Source: Neolewinella litorea
GTDB taxonomy: Bacteria; Bacteroidota; Bacteroidia; Chitinophagales; Saprospiraceae
NCBI RefSeq assembly: GCF_004803465.1
Contig: NZ_SRSF01000001.1
Location: forward strand, 930,501 to 994,500
DNA length: 64,000 nucleotides
Reading direction: 5' to 3'
A program made the translations under genes and the position numbers. A model generated the notes under the pieces. That model was not told where the DNA came from and searched no databases. It saw only the letters and a list, made by a program, of their open reading frames with translations. Positions 56,501-64,000 of the stretch are shown here, in pieces (position 1 is the first letter of the stretch; every line of letters starts with the position of its first letter).

Positions 56501-57901
56501 CTACTGCTTAATAAAGGTGCGGCTGATCACGCCGGCTTCGGTAGCCAGCACGAGACGGTATAGTCCGGCGGGCAGGTCGGCCACCGACAACTGACCCTGC
56601 AGTTGCCCGGTAGTTTTACCGTACTGCTGCTGTACCAGTTTGCGTCCGCTGAAGTCGTACACTGCCGCGGTAACGGTTCCCGCAGTGGGATTTTTGAGCG
56701 TGAAGGTCACGAAATTTCCGGCGGGGTTGGGGTACACCGCAACTTCACTGCCCTCGTCGAGGGGCGGACGGGTTGGGGTCAAAGCATTGCTGACACAGTT
56801 CAGGCTGAACTTACCAAATCCACTGGGCTTCGCGGCGTTGCGGCCGAGGTAGATTTTGTCCAGCTGGGTATCCGATTCCCGCTTCGCCACGGTAATGGTG
56901 TGCATGCCAGCGGAGAGATTAAAGCTGGTGCTGTCTCCCGACTTGTTGACCATTCTCCATTCGAATCCGGTGGTTTTGAGATCGGCCCCGCCGATTTCGT
57001 AGGAGAAGTCGATCCAGTCCGAATCGTCCACCTTGACCCAGAAGGAGTTGGCACCCACGTTCTGGGCGTTCATGAGGAAATACAGGAAGTATTCACCGCC
57101 TTCGGTGAGGTTCACCTCAAAATTCACCTTGGCGCGGTCATCAGTGGGCGACGGAACGTTGAGGTTGCTGGGCTGGGACGTTTTGAGAAATCCGCCGTTG
57201 GAAGCACTGGTATTCACCGTGTACTTGATGTCGCTGGACAGATTACCACACTCGGCTTCGATCCACGCAGCACTTCTGCAAGCTTCGGGGAATCGGGTGC
57301 AGTCGGTCTCTTCGTCGCAGTTGATGGCGGGGCCACCCAGTCCGGTAGGAGAAGCGCGCATGGAACTGACGTAGATCTTGTCCAGGCGAGTATTCGGTTC
57401 CCGGAAAGCAAAATCGATGATCATCGGTCCGGCGGGTGCGGGGAAGGGGCTTCCGGCTACCTCCCGCCAGTGCCATTCGTTTTGAAAGCGCAGCCGGTTA
57501 GACCACTGTACCCATTCGCCTTCGTTGATTCTTACCCAGTAAGAGTCTTCATCCGGGCCGGCCGAGCGTACGCGACCCCACACGTGGAAATCGTCGCTTT
57601 GCAGCACGTTAAGGCGGAAGCGCACGCGGTTGGCGGGTACGTCCTCGGGGGGAGTTTGCATGGACTTAAAGCCCGGAGCGATTACTACGAAACTGTCCTG
57701 TGAAGCCAGGGTGTCCCGGAGGATTTGCCAGTTGCCGCCCACTTCGGCACATTCACCTTCGAGGAAAACGGCAAAGGGTACTTTGTAAGGGGTTTCTTGT
57801 GCCTGTAGGGAAGTGGTGGTAAGACCACCCAAAAGGATCATCAGCAACAGGGCAAAGAGGGGGCGACCAGATTGGCCGCGAAAAGGAGTAAAATTGTTCA
57901 T
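56501..57901 (-). CDS. T9SS-exported protein with two carbohydrate-binding-like modules
   Basis: 466 residues: a signal peptide (about 1-36), two related modules (about 45-195 and 205-375) each starting with EGECAEVGG/EAECGNLSS and ending in a strand such as TRLDKIYVSSM or TQLDKIYLGRN, and a T9SS type A C-terminal domain (about 390-466; VAVYPNPAGNFVTFTLKNP). The modules resemble CBM6/35-like beta-sandwiches. Proteins are moved across the outer membrane by type IX secretion. The same module appears in the larger protein at 59.3-62.5 kb. No catalytic domain is visible. Confidence 0.85.
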   Translation of the reverse strand: MNNFTPFRGQSGRPLFALLLMILLGGLTTTSLQAQETPYKVPFAVFLEGECAEVGGNWQILRDTLASQDSFVVIAPGFKSMQTPPEDVPANRVRFRLNVLQSDDFHVWGRVRSAGPDEDSYWVRINEGEWVQWSNRLRFQNEWHWREVAGSPFPAPAGPMIIDFAFREPNTRLDKIYVSSMRASPTGLGGPAINCDEETDCTRFPEACRSAAWIEAECGNLSSDIKYTVNTSASNGGFLKTSQPSNLNVPSPTDDRAKVNFEVNLTEGGEYFLYFLMNAQNVGANSFWVKVDDSDWIDFSYEIGGADLKTTGFEWRMVNKSGDSTSFNLSAGMHTITVAKRESDTQLDKIYLGRNAAKPSGFGKFSLNCVSNALTPTRPPLDEGSEVAVYPNPAGNFVTFTLKNPTAGTVTAAVYDFSGRKLVQQQYGKTTGQLQGQLSVADLPAGLYRLVLATEAGVISRTFIKQ

Positions 57902-58287
57902 CTATACCTATTGGTTAGGATTTGAGAATACGGCAGATGGAGAAACAAAAGTGAATTAAAGGAATCGAACCGGAGGACTAAACCTCCGAAATGTCGGATA
58001 ATTTCCACGTACCACACAATAGCAGGAATGATTGCCGGATGTTCACCGTACCATCAGAATGGCATTTCACGTAGGAGATTACCTAATTCAATTATTGAAG
58101 GATCCGCCATCGTTCTTGATTCCATTTAACAATCACGAGGTAGGCGTGTTCGGTTTTGATTCCGTAACGAAAGGTTAATTGTGCCTGCTTTCCGTTGCCG
58201 TGCCAACATCCGGCGACTGGTAAACCATGCCGACGCGGAATTGTACCCTATCGCAGCGGTCGAGCCGGCCGGTCAATCTCCCGATCT
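57902..58287. other. Intergenic region between T9SS gene and LuxC-like gene
   Basis: 386 nt with a hairpin CGGAGG-ACTAAA-CCTCCG (57971-57988). The minus strand nearby (GGTTCGATTCC) looks like a tRNA T-arm but its stem does not pair. No gene supported. Confidence 0.4.
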
Positions 58288-59334
58288 ATGCATCTTGACG
58301 AACGAATCGAACTATTGTCACAATTGGGCAGCCATCTTCTTGGTCCGGAAGATGAGTTTCTGACCGCCCTGATGAAGCGCACGGAGTTTAACAACGGCTG
58401 GTTCAGCCTCGAACAGCAGCAACGCGCCTTGCAGACCGTCAGCCGCCAGCTACTCGACCGCGATAAACTTCGGGAGTGGGTCGGAGATTATTCCCTCCCG
58501 GCACCCGCGGCCCCGCCCGAACGCACGGTAGGGCTCGTCCTGGCGGGCAACATTCCCCTCGTGGGGATCCACGATCTCGTGAGCGTATTCGTCGCCGGCC
58601 ACCATGCCCAGATCAAGTTGAGCAGCAAGGATCCGTACGTCCTACCGTACCTCATAAAGGTCATGGTCCGCCTCAACCCCGCCGCCGAGCCGTACTTCCA
58701 GATCGTAAACAACCTTTCGGGCTTCGATGCCATCATCGCCACGGGCAGCAACAACAGCGCGCGCTACTTCGAGGCCTATTTCGGGCATTACCCACACATC
58801 ATCCGCCGCAACCGCAATGCCGTGGCCGTTCTCACCGGCGAAGAAACCGAAGAGCAGTTGCGGGGGCTCGGCGATGACATCTTCTCCTATTTCGGACTGG
58901 GCTGCCGCAACGTATCCAAAATCTACGTGCCGGAGGGTTACGATTTCAACCCACTCCTGGAAGTTCTGCACGAGTGGCGGCACCTGCAGAACCACACCAA
59001 GTGGAAAAACAACTTCGACTACAACTTCGCCCTGCTCACCCTTAACAAGGAGCACTTTTTGCACAACGGCTCGATCATTTTGCGCGAAGACACCGGCATG
59101 GCCAGTCACATCGCCGGCCTGTACTACGAGTACTACCACGATCTGGGCGCCGTAGCGCGGGTGCTGCGTAACCGTTCCGAAGAGATCCAGCTGGTCGTGG
59201 CACAGCCCGGGTTGCTGGCCCAACCGGCCACCTACCCCTTCGGTACCGCCCAACAACCAGGTCTGGCTGACTACGCGGACGGCGTTGATACCCTTTCCTT
59301 CCTGACTACCGGGCTTTCACAAACGGCCGGGTAA
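58288..59334 (+). CDS. Acyl-CoA reductase (LuxC-like aldehyde dehydrogenase family)
   Basis: 348 residues. An NAD(P)-binding ALDH-like fold with VGLVLAGNIPLVGIHDLVSVF and, at the active site, GLGCRNVSKIYVPEGYD with a likely catalytic Cys. ATGSNNSARYFEAYFGHYP is typical of LuxC-related reductases. These convert acyl-CoA or acyl thioester to aldehyde. ATG 58288 is the first in-frame start giving the family N-terminus; upstream frame is open but unlike the family. It is flanked by two T9SS-secreted proteins; no lux or lipid operon is visible. The 3' end overlaps the convergent gene by 29 nt. Confidence 0.82.
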   Translation: MHLDERIELLSQLGSHLLGPEDEFLTALMKRTEFNNGWFSLEQQQRALQTVSRQLLDRDKLREWVGDYSLPAPAAPPERTVGLVLAGNIPLVGIHDLVSVFVAGHHAQIKLSSKDPYVLPYLIKVMVRLNPAAEPYFQIVNNLSGFDAIIATGSNNSARYFEAYFGHYPHIIRRNRNAVAVLTGEETEEQLRGLGDDIFSYFGLGCRNVSKIYVPEGYDFNPLLEVLHEWRHLQNHTKWKNNFDYNFALLTLNKEHFLHNGSIILREDTGMASHIAGLYYEYYHDLGAVARVLRNRSEEIQLVVAQPGLLAQPATYPFGTAQQPGLADYADGVDTLSFLTTGLSQTAG

Positions 59335-62300
59335 GTCGCTCCTTTCCGTTGATGAGGTGCAGTTGGTACACACCCGCCGGCAGATCACTCACCGGCAGGG
59401 TCTCCTGCAGCACTTCATCCGCTTTGTCAAAGGCCCTCCGCAGCACGATCCGTCCGGTCAGGTCAGTCACCAGAACATCGACGCGCCCGCTTCCCGCCCC
59501 CTCGAGATGGAAGGTAAGTAGATCGGAAGCGGGGTTCGGGTACACCTCCAGGGAGTTTTCCGCCGTGGGGGTTACGCCTTCGCTCGCTAATGGTGTTGCA
59601 TAGGCTTGGTTGCCGAGTGTCTGGCTGCAATTTGTAGCGGCCGACCCCGATCCGGTGGGCAGTGTGGAAGACGTAGAGAGGTACACTTTGTCGAGCTGGG
59701 TGCCGGCCTCACGGTTGGCGATCGTGATCGTGTGGTTGCCGGCAGTAAGGGGGAAAGATACCGGCCGGGTGTCGTCGTTGACCCTGCGCCAGGCAAACCC
59801 CTGAGTGAGCATATTGCTGCCGTCCTCATCCTTCCAGAACTTGATCCAACTGCCATTATCCACCCGCACCCACAGGGAGTTGCGGGCGTTGTCGATGGCG
59901 TTGAGTCGGGTGAAAAGGTAATATGTGCCGGCATCCGGCAGGGAGACCTGAAAAGAGAGGTGATCGGTGGAGGGGGAAGCGCCCGGGACCGAGAACTGCG
60001 AATCACCCTCCCAGGCAACGTACTTGCCGTTTGACGCCGTGGTCTCCGACTGCACCGTCCAGCGACCACCCTGTAGAGCGCATTCGGCTTCCCCCCAATA
60101 CTCCGCTGAGGTTGCGGGCGGATCGGCAGGGGGGGGTGGCGGCGAACCGCAGGTGCCGTCAGTGTCACCCAGACCGCTGGGCGCGGTAGTTACGGTAGAA
60201 CTGAGCATTACTTTGTCCAACTTCAGCCCATCCTCGCGGTAAGCAATGTCAAGGGTAACGGTTCCCGCCGGCAACGAAAAGTCGGTTACGGGTGCCTGGC
60301 GCCAGTCGTAGGTTCCATTTCCGGTGACCAACCCGGTCCACCAACGCACCCAGCTGCCGCCGTTGAAGCGATAATAAAAGGAGTCGTCGGAAGTATTGTC
60401 AGCCGAAACCCGGGCGAAAAAATTGAACTTGTCCGCCTGAGGCAGGTCGAACTGAAACCGGATCTGGTTGGCGGCGAGGTCCGCGGGCGGAGCGCCGGTG
60501 CTATTCATTCCGGATTTGATGGTAGCGAAGGAGCCGTTCGAAGCTCCGCTGGCCTGCTGTACGATCCAGTTGCTTCCCACCGTTGCGCATTCCACCTCCC
60601 GGTACTGGGTAAAGGTGGTGGGCGTCGGCTCGCTGGGCGGATCGGGGTCGGGAGCCGCACCGCAAGTAGGATCGGATCCGCCAATTCCGGTAGGTGCCTG
60701 GCTGAGGGAGGTCAACAGGATTTTGTCCAGTTTCAGTCCGTCCTCCCGGTAGGCAAAATCGATCGTCGCCGTGCCGGCCGGCAGGGTAAAGGCCGTTACG
60801 GGTGCCCGGCGCCAGTCGTAGGTTCCGTTGCCAGTGACCAGCCCGGAACCCCAAGTAACCCAACTGCCCCCGTTAACGCGGTAGTAGAAGGAATCGTCCG
60901 CGGTATTGTCGGCCGAGACCCGGGCGAAGAGTTGGTATTGGTCGTTGCGCGGCAGGTTAAAGGTGAAGGTGATGCGGTTGGCGGATGCATCCGCGGGCGG
61001 ACCGCTGGTGCTGTTCAGGCCGGGTTTGATGGTCACGTAAGAGCCGTTCGACGCACCACTCGCCTGGCCGACGACCCAGTTGCTACCGACGGCGGCGCAT
61101 TCCACCTCGCGGTAGGCTACGTAGCGGTCGGTGGATGGAGCGGGCTGCCCAACGGTGAAGCTGATGGGCAAACTCGCTGCCGGATAACCCGGGGCAGTAG
61201 CGCGCAGGGAATACTGGTAGGTGCCGGAGGGAAGGCCACGCGGGTCTACGGTTACTTCGACCTCGGCGAAGGACTCCCGGGCCACTCCGGTATTGCGGTC
61301 GATACTGAGCCACTTTGGGAGGTTGCTGTTGTCGATCTGGTAGTTCACCTCATCCTCGGCACTGTAGTTGGCGAGGATAACCTCCGTGGTGGAACGCTCC
61401 TTGCCGCTTACGGCCAGGGTGGCGGGGTGGAAACCCAGCCGGACGGTCTGGTTGGGGGCGAAGGTCTTTATCCGGGTGTGGGATCGGGCTTGGTTTACAG
61501 CTACCTCCCCTCCCGTCATCACGATGAGGTTGCCGTCGTGGACGCGGGCGCCGGGGGCAATAAGGCGAATCGGCAGTTCCATGTCGGTGAGAATCCGCCA
61601 GGCATTGGTGGCCGGGTCGTATTCGCAGACTTTCCGGCTTTCCTGACCCTGCCCGCCAAGCACGTAAATTTTGCCGTTGTAGGCGAAGGTGCTTGGTTCG
61701 ATGTGGGAGTTGACGAAAGGAAAATCGGGCAGCCGTTCCCAGCTATCGGTGTGGGGGTCGTAGCGGTGCACGTACGTCAGGTTCTTGCCGCGCTCGCAGG
61801 CATCGTGCCCGTGTTGACCGGCCACGGCGTAGAGTTTACCGCCGAGGGTGGCCGCTCCGAAATGGTTGCGCGCCAGGGGCATGGGGGAAGTACCGCTGTA
61901 ATCCTGCCAGCCCGCGGCCGGGTTGTCGAGATCGTATACCCAGTGATCGTCCACGTCGCAGGCGGAGCGGTAGTCAAAGCCACCAACGTAGTGTACCTGC
62001 CGACCAAGTCGGACCAGGCCGCCCCCACCCCGCTTTATCGGCAGTTCGGGACCGAGGCGCCAGGTATCCAGGACGGTGTTATAGACCCACACCTCTTCGG
62101 CCACCTCATAGGTATAGTTGCCCGAGCGACCACCCAAAAGCCAGATGTCGTCGCCCACTACCGTTATCCCGGTATGGGTGTTTCCCTTGTAGGATCCATC
62201 GGGGTTCAGGGGGATACTGGCCAGCTTGGTCCAGGTGTTCGTTACCGGGTCATACCGCTCGTTTTCATTCAGGTAGGCTACGTCGGTGGTGAAGCCGTTG

Positions 62301-62467
62301 AAGAGATAAAATTTTCCCTTGTGAGAGATCATGGAACCCTCCGCCCGGGGGTAATTGGCATGACCGATGGTGGTCCAGGTGGGATAGTTGGTTTGCCCTG
62401 GGAGGGCACCCGGCAGGCTGATAAGGAAAAGCGGCAGCAGAATTATCAGGGTAAGGCTGTTCTTCAT
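59306..62467 (-). CDS. T9SS-exported kelch-repeat protein with three beta-sandwich modules
   Basis: 1053 residues: a signal peptide (about 1-24), kelch repeats forming a likely beta-propeller (about 30-335; GKFYLFNGF, GGKLYAVAGQHG, NGKIYVLGGQGQ), a BACON/Ig-like domain (about 345-440), three copies of a carbohydrate-binding-like module (about 450-600, 625-770, 800-955; REVECAAVGSNWVV and similar) and a T9SS type A tail (about 980-1053; LEVYPNPASDLLTFHLEG). Modules 1 and 2 are near-identical in many stretches. The propeller may bind glycans or act as galactose-oxidase-like fold; no active-site residues were identified. Confidence 0.88.
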   Translation of the reverse strand: MKNSLTLIILLPLFLISLPGALPGQTNYPTWTTIGHANYPRAEGSMISHKGKFYLFNGFTTDVAYLNENERYDPVTNTWTKLASIPLNPDGSYKGNTHTGITVVGDDIWLLGGRSGNYTYEVAEEVWVYNTVLDTWRLGPELPIKRGGGGLVRLGRQVHYVGGFDYRSACDVDDHWVYDLDNPAAGWQDYSGTSPMPLARNHFGAATLGGKLYAVAGQHGHDACERGKNLTYVHRYDPHTDSWERLPDFPFVNSHIEPSTFAYNGKIYVLGGQGQESRKVCEYDPATNAWRILTDMELPIRLIAPGARVHDGNLIVMTGGEVAVNQARSHTRIKTFAPNQTVRLGFHPATLAVSGKERSTTEVILANYSAEDEVNYQIDNSNLPKWLSIDRNTGVARESFAEVEVTVDPRGLPSGTYQYSLRATAPGYPAASLPISFTVGQPAPSTDRYVAYREVECAAVGSNWVVGQASGASNGSYVTIKPGLNSTSGPPADASANRITFTFNLPRNDQYQLFARVSADNTADDSFYYRVNGGSWVTWGSGLVTGNGTYDWRRAPVTAFTLPAGTATIDFAYREDGLKLDKILLTSLSQAPTGIGGSDPTCGAAPDPDPPSEPTPTTFTQYREVECATVGSNWIVQQASGASNGSFATIKSGMNSTGAPPADLAANQIRFQFDLPQADKFNFFARVSADNTSDDSFYYRFNGGSWVRWWTGLVTGNGTYDWRQAPVTDFSLPAGTVTLDIAYREDGLKLDKVMLSSTVTTAPSGLGDTDGTCGSPPPPPADPPATSAEYWGEAECALQGGRWTVQSETTASNGKYVAWEGDSQFSVPGASPSTDHLSFQVSLPDAGTYYLFTRLNAIDNARNSLWVRVDNGSWIKFWKDEDGSNMLTQGFAWRRVNDDTRPVSFPLTAGNHTITIANREAGTQLDKVYLSTSSTLPTGSGSAATNCSQTLGNQAYATPLASEGVTPTAENSLEVYPNPASDLLTFHLEGAGSGRVDVLVTDLTGRIVLRRAFDKADEVLQETLPVSDLPAGVYQLHLINGKERLTRPFVKAR
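60135..61110. repeat. Tandem internal duplication encoding two beta-sandwich modules
   Basis: The nucleotide sequence around 60230-60430 reappears at about 540 nt later (60770-60970) with high identity, for example GGCGCCAGTCGTAGGTTCC at both. The repeat unit matches one module plus linker. It indicates recent in-gene duplication or recombination. Confidence 0.75.
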
Positions 62468-62538
62468 GTGGGGGTGTTCATATGTGTCCTAAAAGGAATT
62501 AAAAATAACGGGCCAGGTTTGATTTGTTCCGAGATGTG

Positions 62539-62553
62539 GGAAAATAATTTTCC
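62539..62553. promoter_or_regulatory. Palindrome between kelch gene and acs
   Basis: GGAAAAT-A-ATTTTCC is a perfect 15-nt palindrome between the divergent genes, about 80 nt upstream of the acs ATG. An imperfect ATGGG/CCCAT pair follows at 62556-62574. Candidate operator; the regulator is unknown. Confidence 0.4.
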
Positions 62554-62634
62554 AAATGGGACATTTTTCCCCATCGGCTTCCACAGCGGTCATCGGGCGG
62601 CATTCTATATATTGTCGGCTGAATTTTCCAGATC

Positions 62635-64000
<1,366 letters not shown>

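Noticed and set aside
57955-58000. tRNA-like segment (GGTTCGATTCC on the minus strand)
   Set aside because: The T-stem does not pair (TCCGG versus CCTTT) and no acceptor, D- or anticodon arm fits around it.

Overview
The window is 64 kb of a high-GC Bacteroidota chromosome, most likely from the Saprospiria/Lewinella side of the phylum. This placement is an inference from content. The window has type IX secretion (T9SS) C-terminal sorting domains, a TonB receptor with a carboxypeptidase-regulatory N-terminal domain, a full alternative complex III (act) locus, and many promoters with the Bacteroidota -7 element TAnnTTTG. No rRNA, tRNA, CRISPR array, insertion sequence or phage gene was recognised. 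Genes are dense, with many 4-8 nt overlaps and several tail-to-tail overlaps.

Layout. 1-3.6 kb: a truncated N-acetylmuramoyl-L-alanine amidase, ccmB, L-serine dehydratase and lptE. 3.6-5.5 kb: a Crp/Fnr regulator, a Nudix hydrolase and a cupin. 5.5-8.6 kb: a TonB receptor divergent from a DtxR/MntR-type metal regulator; their shared intergenic region holds a palindrome overlapping both promoters. 8.5-27 kb: a minus-strand respiratory superlocus with actABCDEF (alternative complex III), a caa3-type oxidase (subunit II with a C-terminal OmpA domain, subunit I, two subunit III-type proteins, subunit IV), heme O synthase, a cysteine-free SCO-like protein, a DUF420 protein and a small CPMC protein. 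A consensus promoter precedes actA, and one internal terminator follows subunit I. 27-33 kb: two type-B carboxylesterases, a Nudix-type regulator and an aldo-keto reductase. 33-38 kb: a GH130 glycosidase/phosphorylase facing two glycosyltransferases, one fused to a helical glycosidase-like domain. 38-43 kb: parB, a DUF5683 protein, hemC, asnS and an endonuclease III-like gene. 43-47.5 kb: a molybdenum-cofactor cluster (a TauE/SafE exporter, moaD, moaE, a moeB-rhodanese fusion, moaC, moaA) around a repeat-rich intergenic region. 47.5-50.8 kb: an accessory patch with a gene-poor stretch, an exported hydratase-like lipoprotein, a decayed partial moaA copy and an Xre/RES toxin-antitoxin pair. 50.8-56.5 kb: valS, a trans-sulfuration enzyme, an RluD-type pseudouridine synthase and a DUF1415 protein. 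56.5-64 kb: two T9SS proteins built from one shared beta-sandwich-like module, flanking a LuxC-like acyl-CoA reductase, then acs, which runs off the end.

How it works together. The act and cox genes encode an electron path from quinol through alternative complex III to a caa3 oxidase. CtaB and the SCO/DUF420/CPMC genes are the likely heme and copper assembly factors. CcmB belongs to cytochrome c maturation. The moa/moe genes make molybdopterin, and the linked TauE/SafE exporter suggests a link to sulfur oxyanions. The oddest items are the OmpA-fused oxidase subunit II, the cysteine-free SCO-like protein, the EF-hand loop in DUF420, the duplicated structured element at 44.5-44.8 kb, the moaA relic with a lost cluster cysteine, and the repeated use of -7 elements 3-8 nt before start codons, which would give leaderless or nearly leaderless mRNAs.
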